Shown one piece after another: positions 35,854 through 46,530 of a stretch of DNA of 50,302 nucleotides. Both the position numbers and the translations under genes were made by a program. The notes beneath the pieces were generated by a model. That model was not told where the DNA came from. It was given only the letters and a program-made list of their open reading frames with translations, and did not search any database. Each line of letters begins with the position of its first letter. The first letter of the stretch is position 1. Origin of the DNA: Acidobacteriota bacterium (GTDB taxonomy: Bacteria; Acidobacteriota; Thermoanaerobaculia; Multivoradales; Multivoraceae); the NCBI GenBank assembly GCA_026707325.1, contig JAPOXA010000039.1:1-50302 (forward strand), in the 5' to 3' direction.

Positions 35854-36250
35854 GGATCGACTTCGGGCCGACTCTTCCGGTCGAGGTCAGGTTCGTCCCC
35901 GTCAGTGGGTCGTGTACCGTGATCACGTACGAGTGCTCGCGGCGGCGGAGCTCCAGATCGGTCTCGTAGTAGAAGAGTTGGCCCGGCTGCGGTTCCCGGA
36001 AACCGGCGATCGGGACCTTCTTGAAGGACACTTCGGAGCGGTTGCCGCCTTCGTCCATCGCCGTCACGCGAATCTCGACGACGCTGAGCCATTCGCCGTC
36101 CACGGGCAGGAGCTGGATCTGGTCGAGGGGGATCGCCACCTCGACGTTCACCGACATCTTGCGGAGGCCGGTGCGCACCGGCTTGGAGAAGTGCACTTCG
36201 AGCACTTGCCGGTCCGTGTCGGCCAGACTCCGCGCGGTGAGCTGCTTCAT
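35854..36250 (-). pseudogene. Truncated remnant of a VWFA-related domain protein
   Basis: The minus frame from ATG 36250 encodes about 130 residues resembling the C-terminal module of the VWFA-related proteins common in Acidobacteriota (SVNVEVAIPLDQIQLLPVDG, then REPQPGQLFYYETDLELRRR and YVITVHDPLTGTNLTSTG). The signal peptide and VWA domain that should precede it are absent: an in-frame TGA lies 12 codons upstream of this ATG and korB ends 51 bp away. At the other end, homology stops where repeat copy B begins, and the frame then wanders through the repeat and antisense to coaD until 35615. I read it as a gene cut at both ends; a small expressed protein is less likely. Confidence 0.6.
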
Positions 36251-36301
36251 GCCGCGGGTCGGCGCCTCGCGCGCCTCAACACTTCACCTTGGTCGCGGCT
36301 G

Positions 36302-37356
<1,055 letters not shown>

Positions 37357-37360
<4 letters not shown>

Positions 37361-39234
37361 TTCTGGTTCGCCTCTCCGGCCATTTGCTCTATCCGGTGGA
37401 GGATCTCGTCCCGCGTGAAGGGCTTGCCCTCGACCTTGGAGTAGGTCTCGATGTCCTTGAGGTATCGGCCCCGCAGCAGAAGGGCCAGCTGGCCGAGGTT
37501 CATCTCAGGCACCAGGACGCGCTCGAAGCGGTCGAGCACGTCACCCAGGTTGCGGGGGAAGGGGTTGATGTGCCACAGGTGGGCGCGGCTCACCGTGAGG
37601 CCGTCGGCCCGAGCCTGGTTCACGGCGCCGGTGATCGCGCCCAGGGTGCTGCCCCAGCCGAGCACGAGGAGCTTCCCGCTCTGCGGCCCGTCCACCTCCA
37701 GGTCCGGGATGTCGTTGACGATCCGGGCCACCTTCTCGGCGCGCAGGCGCACCATGTGGTCGTGGTTCTCCGGCTCGTAGTTCACGTTGCCGGTGACGTC
37801 CTCCTTCTCGAGCCCGCCGATCCGATGTTCGAGACCGGGCGTGCCGGGAATGGCCCACGGCCGGGCGAGTGTGCGCTCGTCGCGCATGTAGGGCATGAAG
37901 CCCTCGGCGTTCTGGTGGAAGTCGACCCGGAGATCGGGAAGCTCCTCGACCTCGGGGATGCGCCACGGCTCCGCGCCGTTCGCGATGTAGCCGTCGGAGA
38001 GCAGGATGACGGGCGTCATGTAGGCCGTCGCCATGCGGACCGCCTCGAGCGCGGTGTCGAAGCAGTTGGCGGGCGAGGACGCGGCGATCACCGGCACCGG
38101 CGATTCGTTGTTCCGGCCGAACATGACCTGCAGCAGGTCCGCCTGCTCGGTCTTCGTGGGCAGGCCGGTGGAGGGCCCGCCGCGCTGGATGTTGCAGATC
38201 ACGAGTGGCAGCTCGACCATGACCGCCAGGTTGATCCCCTCCGCCTTGAGCGCGATCCCGGGACCGCTCGAGCAACTGACGCCGAGGTTGCCGCCGAAGG
38301 AGGCGCCGATGGCGGCGCAGACGGCGGCAATCTCGTCCTCCGCCTGGTAGGTGGTGACGCCGAAGTGCTTGTAGGTCGCCAGTTCGTGGAGCACGTCGCT
38401 GGCCGGAGTGATCGGATAGGCGCCGAGGAACAGGGGCAGGCCGCTGCGGCGGCTGGCGGCGACCAGCCCGATGGCGAGCGCCGAGTTGCCGTGGATGCTG
38501 CGGTAGGTGCCGGGCTCCAGCTTGGCCGGCTCCACGTCGTACCGCACCTGGAAGGCGTCGGTGATGTCGCAGAAGTTCCAGCCCGCCTTCATCACCTTGA
38601 CGTTGGCCTCGGCGATCTCGGGCCGGCGCCGGAACTTGACGCGCAGCCAGTCGATCGTCGGTTCAAGGGGCCGGCTGAACAGCCAGTAGATCATCCCCAG
38701 GGCGAGGAAGTTCTTGCAGCGGTCCTTGGAGCGGACGTCGAGCTCGCTCTCTTCCAGTGCCCGCCGGGTCATCGTCGTCAGGGCGACCTGGTACAGCCGG
38801 AAGGCGTTCAGGCTGTCGTCCTCGAGCGGGTTCGACTCGTAGCCGGCGCGCTTCAGATTCCGCGGCGTGAACTCGTCCGTGTTGACGATGATCACGCCGT
38901 TGTCGCGCAGGTCGCGCAGGTTCGCCTTGAGCGCCGCCGGGTTCATCGCGACGAGCACGTCCGGCGCGTCGCCGGGGGTGTGGATGTCGTGGTCGGCGAT
39001 CCGGACCTGGAAGGCGGAAACGCCCGGCAGCGTCCCCGCCGGCGCCCGGATCTCGGCCGGGAAGTCGGGCAGGGTCGAGAGGTCGTTGCCGATCAGCGCC
39101 GATGTGTTCGTGAACTGGGTGCCGGTGAGCTGCATGCCGTCGCCGGAGTCGCCGGCGAAACGGATGACGACGTCGGAGACGGTGGCTTCAGCGGCTTTGC
39201 CGGCATCCGTCTGCCCTGCGATCGGGAGGGTCAT
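37357..39234 (-). CDS. korA: 2-oxoacid:ferredoxin oxidoreductase, fused gamma-alpha subunit
   Basis: A 625-residue protein in which the gamma domain (about 20-200; VIRFAGDSGDGMQLTGTQF) is fused in front of the alpha chain. The alpha part carries the YPITP motif (GAYPITPASD) and SSGPGIALKAEGINLAVMVELPLV, followed by the C-terminal domain (KLLVLGWGSTLGAI). This gamma-alpha/beta architecture is that of two-subunit KorAB enzymes. It is encoded divergently from the phosphatase gene across a 139-bp gap in which I see no convincing promoter. Confidence 0.93.
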
Positions 39235-39373
39235 GGTGGTTCCTGGGATGTGGCAGCCGGACGCTATCGGGGGCGAAACTCTGCCCGCCGCCGCGCCAGC
39301 GGGCTCCGTCCGCGGGACAGTCTGGTGGCAGATAGTACCATGACGCTGCCCCGCGCATCGGCGAGAACCTCAG

Positions 39374-41476
39374 GTGCCCAGTCGCGAGAAAGAAGCGAGC
39401 CGAAGCAGGCCATGGCGGCGAGTCGTCTGGCTGTCGGTGGCCGTTCTCGCGCTGGCGCTCTCGATCGTCACGGTGGCGCTGGATGCGCCCCTGGCGCTCG
39501 ACTTGCTTGCGTGGACCCTGATCACCGTCGTTGGTGGTGCAGTGGGCTGGATCCTCCTGGTCTGGCTGCAGCGCCGGCTGCTGTGGCGGGTGGGCCGGCG
39601 ACTTGCCTTCAGCTACATGCTGCTGGGTCTGCTGCCGTTCCTGCTCAGCCTGGTGCTGGTCGTCGTCGCCGCCTATCTGCTGTCGGGCTTCTTCCTCGGC
39701 CATCTCTACCGCGACGCGGCGATCGGTCTTCACGAGGAACTCGAGGCGGTGTCCGGGTTCCTTCTCCAGCCCCTGGAGATAGGGCTTCTGGACCCCTCCT
39801 CTCTGCCTGCCGCGCAAGGTGGCGCCGCGCTGGCGTACTACCAGGGCGGCGCCCTCGCGGGCGGGGATCCGAGGGCGCCGGCGTCCTTTCCTGCGTGGCT
39901 GGAGACGGACGGGGCTACGGACGGGCAGCGGCGTCGGAACAGAGTTCCGCCGCTGGTCGTCCTGCCCGACGGTTCGGCGACGCTTGCCGCGGTCTTTCGC
40001 CGGGGGACCTCGGCGGTCATTGCGTTCTACGACCCGGCGACCGGCGGGCCGCTGGAACGGGAGCTCAGCGGGCGAAGCGATGTCTGGACGCAGCTCCGCG
40101 GCCCGGGCGAGACGGACGGCGCGGGTTGGACGGTCCAGTTCTTCGGTCCGCAGTTCGTCCTGCAGCCCCTGGCGCGGACTCAGGGAAGCGCGGAGCGCGA
40201 GGAGTTCTTCGAGTCCCTGAACGCCGGTTCTCCGTTCAGCATCGTCGGCGTCGAGATGGCCGGCCCGCTCCATGCCTTCGCCGACGGCGCGCCGGTCTCG
40301 CCGCCGGTCTCGGTGTCGTTGGCGGCGACCCAGCGGATCGTCTTCCGCCATCTCTTCTCGCCCTCGAGCCAGGTGGACACCTTCGGCTGGATCGCATTCA
40401 TCATCCCGACCTTCCTGCTCTTCGACGTCTTCATCGCGGCGACGATCATGGCGACGTTCATGATCCTCGGGCTGAGCCGGGCCGTGAACCGGCTGAGCAC
40501 GGCCACCGGGGCGGTGCAGGCGGGAGACTTCTCGGCCCGCATTCCGGTGCGGCGCAAGGATCAGCTCGGCGCTCTCCAGCGGTCGTTCAACGAGATGGCG
40601 GCGGGCCTCGAGCGCCTGATCGCGGAGCGCACGGCCCGGCGGGCCCTGGAGCGGGAACTCGAGTTCGCCCGCGAGGTCCAGAAGAACCTGATTCCGGGCC
40701 AGGGACTCCAGGTCGAGGGAGTCGAGTTCGCCACCTTCTTCGAGCCGTCGGCGGCGATCGGCGGCGACTACTTCGACATCCTCGAGCTTCCCGGTGAGTG
40801 GGAAGGCGACAGGGGCCGGCTTGGCGTCGTCATCGCGGACGTGGCCGGGCACGGCCTCTCGGCCGGCCTTCGCATGGCGATGCTCAAGGCCGGCCTGTTG
40901 ACTCTGGTGGGGGAGGGCAAGCCGGCGCGGCAACTGCTTCCCGCTCTGGACGGGCTGGTGCGCAAGGCGAGCAGCCGCAGCAAGGAACGTGCTTCCGCGG
41001 CGCCCGGTGACCGCGACCGTGTGTTCGTCACGGCGAGTCTCTCCCTGATCGACGTCTCGACCGGCGTGGTCGAACTGACGAACGCCGGCCATCCTCCCGC
41101 CTACCTGCTGCGGAACGGCGAGATCGAGGAGATTCTGCTTGCCGGCTCTCCGCTCGGCGCGCTCGGCGCGGACTACGGCTTCCGGCGGTTCGAACTCGAG
41201 CCCGGCGACGTCATGGTCTGGCTCTCGGACGGCTTCATCGAGGCCGCGGACAAAGGCGGCGAGGTCTTCGGCTACGAGCGCACGATCGACTCCCTCAAGG
41301 GCTCGGCCGACAGCGCCATGGAAGTGCGGGACCGCATTCTCGGGGACATCCGCAGCTACACCGAAGGCGTGGGCGCCGAGGACGATCTCACCCTGGTCGT
41401 GATGCGTTTCCAGCCGGAGGCGGCGACTTCCGGGACGCCGGTCGACCAGGAGCTGCTACGGGCGGCCGGCGGCTGA
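39374..41476 (+). CDS. HAMP-domain membrane protein with SpoIIE-type PP2C phosphatase domain
   Basis: A 700-residue signalling protein. Transmembrane helices lie at about 18-36, 43-66 and 78-105; an extracytoplasmic sensor region of about 230 residues follows, then a helix at about 338-366, HAMP domain at about 367-418, a short coiled coil, and a PP2C-like phosphatase domain (about 440-680) with metal-binding Asp465 (AIGGDYFD) and Asp489 (IADVAGHGLSAG). Such RsbU/SpoIIE-type enzymes dephosphorylate anti-sigma-factor antagonists. No antagonist or kinase gene is adjacent, so the target is unknown. It starts at GTG 39374 and is followed 9 bp later by a lytic transglycosylase. Confidence 0.9.
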   Translation: MPSREKEASRSRPWRRVVWLSVAVLALALSIVTVALDAPLALDLLAWTLITVVGGAVGWILLVWLQRRLLWRVGRRLAFSYMLLGLLPFLLSLVLVVVAAYLLSGFFLGHLYRDAAIGLHEELEAVSGFLLQPLEIGLLDPSSLPAAQGGAALAYYQGGALAGGDPRAPASFPAWLETDGATDGQRRRNRVPPLVVLPDGSATLAAVFRRGTSAVIAFYDPATGGPLERELSGRSDVWTQLRGPGETDGAGWTVQFFGPQFVLQPLARTQGSAEREEFFESLNAGSPFSIVGVEMAGPLHAFADGAPVSPPVSVSLAATQRIVFRHLFSPSSQVDTFGWIAFIIPTFLLFDVFIAATIMATFMILGLSRAVNRLSTATGAVQAGDFSARIPVRRKDQLGALQRSFNEMAAGLERLIAERTARRALERELEFAREVQKNLIPGQGLQVEGVEFATFFEPSAAIGGDYFDILELPGEWEGDRGRLGVVIADVAGHGLSAGLRMAMLKAGLLTLVGEGKPARQLLPALDGLVRKASSRSKERASAAPGDRDRVFVTASLSLIDVSTGVVELTNAGHPPAYLLRNGEIEEILLAGSPLGALGADYGFRRFELEPGDVMVWLSDGFIEAADKGGEVFGYERTIDSLKGSADSAMEVRDRILGDIRSYTEGVGAEDDLTLVVMRFQPEAATSGTPVDQELLRAAGG

Positions 41477-41485
41477 GGAGAAGCG

Positions 41486-42178
41486 GTGCGGATGGTCCTA
41501 CGGGTCGCCCTGGCGGCCACGGTCCTGCTGGCCGGCGCGGCCCCGGCCGCGGGCGAACTCGCGATTCTGACGAACGGCCACCGCTACAAGGTGACCGAGT
41601 GGGAACTTCAGCATCGTGACAACGCCTTGGGCGCCGAACGGATCCGCCTGATCCTGGAGGGCGGCGGGACGGTGACCCTGCCGCTGATGCAGGTCGAGCG
41701 CATCGTCGATGACGAGATCGTCGATGAGCCGCCGCCGGAGCCCGCGGCTGAGCCCGGCTTCACGTTCGACTATCGGCCCGGACAGACGGCGCCAGCGACG
41801 CCCTACGGGGAACTCTTCCTCCGGGTCGGCCGCGAGCACGAACTGAATCCCGATCTGCTGGCGGCCCTGGCGAGGGCTGAGTCGAACTACGACGCGGGCG
41901 CCGTGTCCAACAAGGGCGCCCGGGGCCTGCTCCAGTTGATGCCGGCGACCGCCGAACGGTTCGGCGTGTCGCCGCCTGAGCTCCACGACCCGGCCCGGAA
42001 CGTGCTCGCGGCGGCTCGCTACCTGACCTGGCTCCGCCGCCGCTTCGAGGACGATCTGCCGCGCGTGCTCGCCGGCTACAACGCCGGCGAAGGCGCCGTC
42101 GACGCTCACGACGGCGTTCCGCCCTACCGCGAGACCGTGACCTTCATCGGCCGCGTCTACGGCTTCCTCGGCCTATAG
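41486..42178 (+). CDS. Secreted lytic transglycosylase (SLT domain)
   Basis: A 230-residue protein starting at GTG after GAGGAGAAG, with a signal peptide (about 1-23). A small N-terminal region (GHRYKVTEWELQHRD) precedes the goose-lysozyme-like SLT domain from about 105: catalytic Glu132 in LARAESNYDAGAVS, then NKGARGLLQLMPATAERFG and LAGYNAGEGAVDAHDGVPPYRET with spaces typical of MltE/Slt enzymes. It cleaves peptidoglycan with formation of 1,6-anhydro-MurNAc. Confidence 0.94.
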   Translation: MRMVLRVALAATVLLAGAAPAAGELAILTNGHRYKVTEWELQHRDNALGAERIRLILEGGGTVTLPLMQVERIVDDEIVDEPPPEPAAEPGFTFDYRPGQTAPATPYGELFLRVGREHELNPDLLAALARAESNYDAGAVSNKGARGLLQLMPATAERFGVSPPELHDPARNVLAAARYLTWLRRRFEDDLPRVLAGYNAGEGAVDAHDGVPPYRETVTFIGRVYGFLGL

Positions 42179-42186
42179 CTGGGTGC

Positions 42187-42220
42187 GCGGGTCTTCTGAC
42201 CCGCTGCCGCCGCAGGCGGC
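42187..42220. terminator. Two adjacent hairpins between convergent genes
   Basis: GCGGGTC (42187-42193) pairs with GACCCGC (42198-42204) around TTCT, followed by GCCGCC/GGCGGC (42206-42220) with a 3-nt loop. Their place between the stops of the transglycosylase and the recombinase suits a bidirectional terminator; there is no long T tract. Confidence 0.45.
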
Positions 42221-42229
42221 CTGGGAATC

Positions 42230-42253
42230 GCGCCGGCCGTTCAGGCCGGCTCC
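42230..42253. repeat. Short palindromic repeat (copy 2)
   Basis: GCCGGCC (42232-42238) and GGCCGGC (42244-42250) form a perfect 7-bp stem with a 5-nt loop, flanked by GC and TCC as in the unit at 9811-9833. Both copies lie at gene 3' ends, 12-15 bp beyond a stop codon on the minus strand. Confidence 0.4.
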
Positions 42254-42264
42254 TTTGATCGGCC

Positions 42265-43191
42265 TCACCGCGCCCGCGGGTGGTACTGGTCGTACAGCGT
42301 CCGCAGGCGGTGCTCGTGGATGTGCGTGTAGATCTGCGTCGTCGTGATGTTCGCGTGCCCCAGCATCACTTGGACGGCGCGCAGATCGGCGCCGTGCTCC
42401 AGCAAATGGGTGGCGAAGCTGTGGCGCAGCACGTGGGGCGACAGGTCCGGGATGCCGGCGCTCCGCCCGTAGTTCCTGAGCAGCTTCCAGAAGCCCTGCC
42501 GGGTCAGTCCGCTGCCGCGGTAGCTCACGAAGACGACATCGTGGCGGCCCTTCGTCATCACCGGCCGCACTTCCTTCAGGTAGCGGTCGAGCCAGGTCTC
42601 GGCCGACTCGCCCACAGGCACGACCCGCTCCTTGGCCCCCTTGCCGAACGCGATCAGGAAGCCGGCCTCGAGCTGAAGTTGGCTCCGTTCGAGACCGACC
42701 ATCTCGCTGACGCGGAGCCCCGTGGCATAGAGCAACTCGATCATCGCGCGGTCACGCACCCCAGGAGGCCGGCCGGTGTCCGGGGCGCGAAGCAGGGCCT
42801 CGACCTGCTCTTCCCGCAGCACCTTGGGCAACCGCTGCGGCAGGCGCGGTGGGTAGAGGTTGACCGCCGGGTTGTCGTCGCGGTCGCCCTCGTTGACCAG
42901 GAAGGCGTAGAAGCGGCGCATCGAGACGAGAGCGCGGCTGATCGAACGCGGCGACAGCCCTTCCCGGCGCAGCCGCCGCAGGTGCTGGCCGAGCTGTTCC
43001 ACGGTGGCGACCAGCAGGTCTCCGCCACCGTCCTCCAGGTTGCCCGCCAGCCGGACGAGGTCGCGCCGGTAGGCGTCGACCGTGTGCCGGGACAGGCGCC
43101 GCTCGACCAGCAGGCCGTCCAGATAGCGGTCCAGCGTCCGCTCGCTCTCGGACACCCTGGCGGGTCCGCTCAACGTGCTGGTAGCGGCCAT
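42265..43191 (-). CDS. xerD: Tyrosine recombinase XerD-like
   Basis: A 308-residue site-specific recombinase. The SAM-like core-binding domain occupies about 15-110. The catalytic domain carries all six residues: Arg160 (ATGLRVSE), Lys184 (FGKGAKERVV), His253 and Arg256 (SPHVLRHSFATHLL), His279 (MLGHANITTT) and Tyr288 (QIYTHI). Length and motif order match chromosome-dimer resolvases XerC/XerD rather than phage integrases. ATG 43191 is preferred; a TTG 15 codons upstream would abut the divergent peptidase gene. A second Xer is not in the window. Confidence 0.9.
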   Translation of the reverse strand: MAATSTLSGPARVSESERTLDRYLDGLLVERRLSRHTVDAYRRDLVRLAGNLEDGGGDLLVATVEQLGQHLRRLRREGLSPRSISRALVSMRRFYAFLVNEGDRDDNPAVNLYPPRLPQRLPKVLREEQVEALLRAPDTGRPPGVRDRAMIELLYATGLRVSEMVGLERSQLQLEAGFLIAFGKGAKERVVPVGESAETWLDRYLKEVRPVMTKGRHDVVFVSYRGSGLTRQGFWKLLRNYGRSAGIPDLSPHVLRHSFATHLLEHGADLRAVQVMLGHANITTTQIYTHIHEHRLRTLYDQYHPRAR

Positions 43192-43235
43192 TCCTATAGC
43201 CAACAATCTATCAGTCCCCGCGTTACGATTCGTCA

Positions 43236-44879
43236 ATGACCAGACGCACCATCGCCATAGCCCTTTGTCCGCTTTCCCTCCTCATCCTCCTCGGCTCCTG
43301 CACACAGCCGGCGCCCGATACCGCGACCCAGCTCGCCACCTGGATCGCCGACCTCTCCGACGACGCGATGGAGGGCCGCGGCCCGGGTACCGCCGGCGAC
43401 GTCATGGCGCGGCAGTACATCGCCGACGTGATGGCCGACATGGGTCTCGAACCCGCCGCGGCGGATGGAAGCTGGGAACAGCCGTTCGACATCGTCGGCG
43501 TCGACGCTGCCGTGCCGGAAATCTGGACCTTCGAGTCGGGCACCGGCGACATCGTCGACTTTGCCTTCTGGGACGAGTTCATCGCGCACAGCGGCGTGCA
43601 GTCGGAGCAGGCCGCGGTCGCGGACGCCGAGGTCGTGTTCGTCGGCTACGGCATCCAGGCGCCCGAGTACGACTGGGACGACTATGGCGACGCCGACCTC
43701 GCCGGCAAGGTGCTGGTCATGCTGAACAACGACCCGGACTGGGATCCGGACCTCTTCGAGGGCAACCGGCGTCTTTACTACGGCCGCTGGACCTACAAGT
43801 ACGAGAGCGCCGCGGCCCAGGGCGCGGCCGGCGCGATCATCATCCACACGACGCCGTCGGCGGGGTATGGATTCAACGTGGTCCAGACGTCCTGGACGGG
43901 GCCCCAGTTCGAGCTGCCCGACGAGGGTGAACCGCGGACGCAGATCAACGCCTGGCTGACGGAAGAGGCGTCCCGGCGCCTGTTCGAGTTTGCCGGCGTC
44001 GACTACGACGAGACCCTGCAGTCGGCCCGCAGCGCCGACTTCACGCCGGTGCCCCTCGGTCTGTCCACCAGCCTGTCGCTCACGAACACCGTGACGAGCG
44101 AGCAGACGACCAACGTGCTCGGCGCCCTGCCGGGCAGCGACCCGGATTTCGCCGACGAGTGGATCGTGTTCACGGCCCACCACGACCACATCGGCATCTC
44201 GCCGGACGAGAGCCTGGAAGACCGCATCTACAACGGCGCCCTCGACAACGCGGCCGGCGTCGCCCAGGTGCTCGCGATCGCCGGTGAGCTGGCCGCGCAG
44301 AGCCCCGGGCCGAGCCGCTCCATGCTGTTCCTGCTGGTCGGGGCGGAGGAGCAGGGCCTGCTCGGATCCGAGTACTACGCCGCCCACCCGACGGTTCCGC
44401 CGGGGAAGATGGTCGCGAACATCAACTACGATGGCGGCAACCAGTGGGGCCGCACCCGCGACGTGACCTACATCGGCCACGGCAAGTCGAGCCTGGACGG
44501 AGTCGTCGAGGTCGCGGCAGCCGAGCAGGGCCGCACCGTGCTGCCCGACCAGTTTCCGGACCGGGGCTTCTTCTACCGCTCCGACCAGTTGAGCTTCGCC
44601 CGCATCGGCGTGCCGGCGATCTACCTCGACAACGGCACCGACTTCATCGGCCGGCCGGCGGGCTGGGGCGCGGAGCAACTGGAAGCCTGGACCGAGAACA
44701 TCTACCACCAGGTGTCCGACGAGTACAGCGAGGACTGGAACTTCGACGGCATGGTCGACGACGTCGAACTTGGTTTGGCCTGCGCTCGCGCGATCTCCGA
44801 GAACCCCGAGTTTCCGACCTGGAACCCCGGCGACGAGTTCGAGGCCGCGCGCCTCGCGGCACTCGCCGCCGTCGAGTAG
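43236..44879 (+). CDS. M28-family peptidase lipoprotein
   Basis: A 547-residue zinc aminopeptidase-like protein with a lipoprotein signal (LLILLGSC, acylated Cys22), so it is anchored in the envelope. A PA-type insert covers about 115-260. The M28 domain keeps its two-zinc ligands: His315 and Asp317 (TAHHDHIG), bridging Asp338 (NGALDNAAG), Glu371 and Glu372 (LLVGAEEQGLLGSEYY), and Asp399 (NINYDGG). It probably trims peptides outside the cytoplasmic membrane. The gene is 44 bp from the divergent xerD start. Confidence 0.92.
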   Translation: MTRRTIAIALCPLSLLILLGSCTQPAPDTATQLATWIADLSDDAMEGRGPGTAGDVMARQYIADVMADMGLEPAAADGSWEQPFDIVGVDAAVPEIWTFESGTGDIVDFAFWDEFIAHSGVQSEQAAVADAEVVFVGYGIQAPEYDWDDYGDADLAGKVLVMLNNDPDWDPDLFEGNRRLYYGRWTYKYESAAAQGAAGAIIIHTTPSAGYGFNVVQTSWTGPQFELPDEGEPRTQINAWLTEEASRRLFEFAGVDYDETLQSARSADFTPVPLGLSTSLSLTNTVTSEQTTNVLGALPGSDPDFADEWIVFTAHHDHIGISPDESLEDRIYNGALDNAAGVAQVLAIAGELAAQSPGPSRSMLFLLVGAEEQGLLGSEYYAAHPTVPPGKMVANINYDGGNQWGRTRDVTYIGHGKSSLDGVVEVAAAEQGRTVLPDQFPDRGFFYRSDQLSFARIGVPAIYLDNGTDFIGRPAGWGAEQLEAWTENIYHQVSDEYSEDWNFDGMVDDVELGLACARAISENPEFPTWNPGDEFEAARLAALAAVE

Positions 44880-44905
44880 CCGGCTGGCCAGAAGGAGAGG
44901 ACTCG

Positions 44906-45145
44906 ATGACCGAAGCCCGCATCGCAGACCGCGTCCCGGCGAAGATCGAGCTCGAAGCCGGCACCTACTGGTGGTGCCGGTGCGGCGAGTCGAAGAACCA
45001 ACCGTTCTGCGACGGCTCCCACCGGGGTACGGAGTTCGAACCGATGCGTCTCACGTTGGAAGAGGATCGACGCGTCGCGCTCTGTCAGTGCAAACGCAGC
45101 GACAGGATGCCGCACTGCGACGGCAGCCACCGCTTCCTGGACTGA
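44906..45145 (+). CDS. Tandem CDGSH iron-sulfur protein
   Basis: A 79-residue protein with an ideal AAGGAGAGG ribosome binding site. It has two CDGSH units, each with three Cys and one His for a [2Fe-2S] cluster: Cys24, Cys26, Cys35, His39 (PFCDGSH) and Cys60, Cys62, Cys71, His75 (PHCDGSH). It is almost nothing but these two units, the short soluble bacterial form. CDGSH clusters are redox-active and labile; the partner is unknown. It follows the M28 gene by 26 bp and converges on the DUF1015 gene, 5 bp away. Confidence 0.93.
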   Translation: MTEARIADRVPAKIELEAGTYWWCRCGESKNQPFCDGSHRGTEFEPMRLTLEEDRRVALCQCKRSDRMPHCDGSHRFLD

Positions 45146-45150
45146 CTGGC

Positions 45151-46407
45151 TCAGCCGGGCACGATCTCCGCATCGTGCCCACACCACACCAGGCCTGACA
45201 CCAGCTTCGGCAGGAACCGCGTCGACTTGGGCGGCAGCAGGTCGCCGTCTTCGGTGGCGAGCGCGAACTGCTTCGAGGTCATCGGCGGCAGGAAGACGCC
45301 GGCGGTGATCTCGGAGCGGCGGAGCAGCGCGATGATGTCGTCGGCGTCGGCCTCGTAGGCGATGCTGCCGTCGGTGGCGGACTCGATCGGTACGCCGGTG
45401 GTCTTCAGCAGGTGATGGTGGAGCAGGACGGCGGGCAGGTTCGCCCTGCGGCCGGGAGTGTCGGCGGGGGCGGCGTTCGGGTCGAGGGTCCAAAGCTCGG
45501 GGGCTTCGTCGCCCTGGAACCAGACGGCGACCGCCGGTTGATCGGCCGCGGCGACGCGCGCGGCGATGGCTGCGCCGGCTGTTTGGCCGAGGAGCTCTCT
45601 CCGCGCCGGCAGGGCGGACATCGCCTCGCGGTTCACCGGCACCCGGACGCCGCGATGGACCGGATCGATCCGCAGGTTCGCGGAGGCCAGGCTGGTCAGG
45701 ACGACCATCTTGCACGCCGCGGCGGTGCCGCTTGCGGCGCCCTTCTCGGCGGCGTAGGTCTGGGCCACCTGGGTGCGGTGGTGGCCGTCCGCAATCGCGG
45801 CGCGAGCGTTCGCGAGAGCGGCGGCGTAGGCGGCGATCCGCTCGGGGCCGGTGATTCGGTGGAGCGTGTGGACATCGCCCGTCAACGGATCCGTGTGGCT
45901 GACCAGGGCATCTCCCGCGGCGCCGTTGCAGTCCTCGGCGAGCAGACGTTCCAGCGTGCCGTCGTCCTCGGCGAGGTAGAACACGGGTTCGATGTCGATT
46001 CGGCTGAGCCGCAGCAGGTCCAGGCGCTCGGCGATCGACTTCGCGACCGTCTGCTCGTGCGGCCAGAGGTCTCCTTCACGCCCCGGCTCGACGCCGACCA
46101 GGGCGCAGAGGCCGAGGCGGTTCGAGCCGTCCGGCTGCGTGATCGCGTAGGGATAGATCGCCGGTGTCTCGTCCCGCACCACGACTCCGGTCCCGGTCCA
46201 CTCGCGGTGGAGCGCCACGGAGTGTTCGTGCGGCGTCAGGTCGCCATGGCCGACCGGTTTCGTGACGCGCGCGAACTGGTGCGGCGACTGCGCGTGCAGG
46301 CGGTCGCGCAGGGACTCGTCGATCTGGTCGAACGGCGGCGCCGCCTGCTGCGCGGCGTCGACCCTGGTGGAGTTGTAACGGTAGCCCTGGAAGGCGTAGA
46401 GCTTCAT
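45151..46407 (-). CDS. DUF1015-family protein
   Basis: A 418-residue protein of the DUF1015 family, recognisable from the N-terminal FQGYRYNST and PPFDQI, the RLGLCALVGVEP region, and IADGHHRTQVAQTYA with its GHHR motif. The family is widespread, soluble and without an established reaction; some members are annotated as SerK-type kinases acting on free serine, which I cannot confirm here. ATG 46407 follows a CAGGAG site; upstream in-frame codons to 46530 look non-coding. It sits 123 bp downstream of clpB. Confidence 0.85.
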   Translation of the reverse strand: MKLYAFQGYRYNSTRVDAAQQAAPPFDQIDESLRDRLHAQSPHQFARVTKPVGHGDLTPHEHSVALHREWTGTGVVVRDETPAIYPYAITQPDGSNRLGLCALVGVEPGREGDLWPHEQTVAKSIAERLDLLRLSRIDIEPVFYLAEDDGTLERLLAEDCNGAAGDALVSHTDPLTGDVHTLHRITGPERIAAYAAALANARAAIADGHHRTQVAQTYAAEKGAASGTAAACKMVVLTSLASANLRIDPVHRGVRVPVNREAMSALPARRELLGQTAGAAIAARVAAADQPAVAVWFQGDEAPELWTLDPNAAPADTPGRRANLPAVLLHHHLLKTTGVPIESATDGSIAYEADADDIIALLRRSEITAGVFLPPMTSKQFALATEDGDLLPPKSTRFLPKLVSGLVWCGHDAEIVPG

Positions 46408-46530
46408 GCCGGCTCCTGGCGTCGGGGAGTGTGTGCGATGCAGCCGGACGCCCGGGCGCCCGTGGAGCGGTGGGCTGACAAGACGGTCGGCTGGTGGATG
46501 CGGAGTGGGAGTGGCGACGGCGGGTTGCAA

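Noticed and set aside
37384..40797. A very long plus-strand open frame (1137 codons) opposite korA and across into the phosphatase gene
   Set aside because: It is antisense to korA, which has clear catalytic motifs, and its peptide is a low-information Val/Arg/Gly/Asp-rich shadow produced by GC-rich codon usage.
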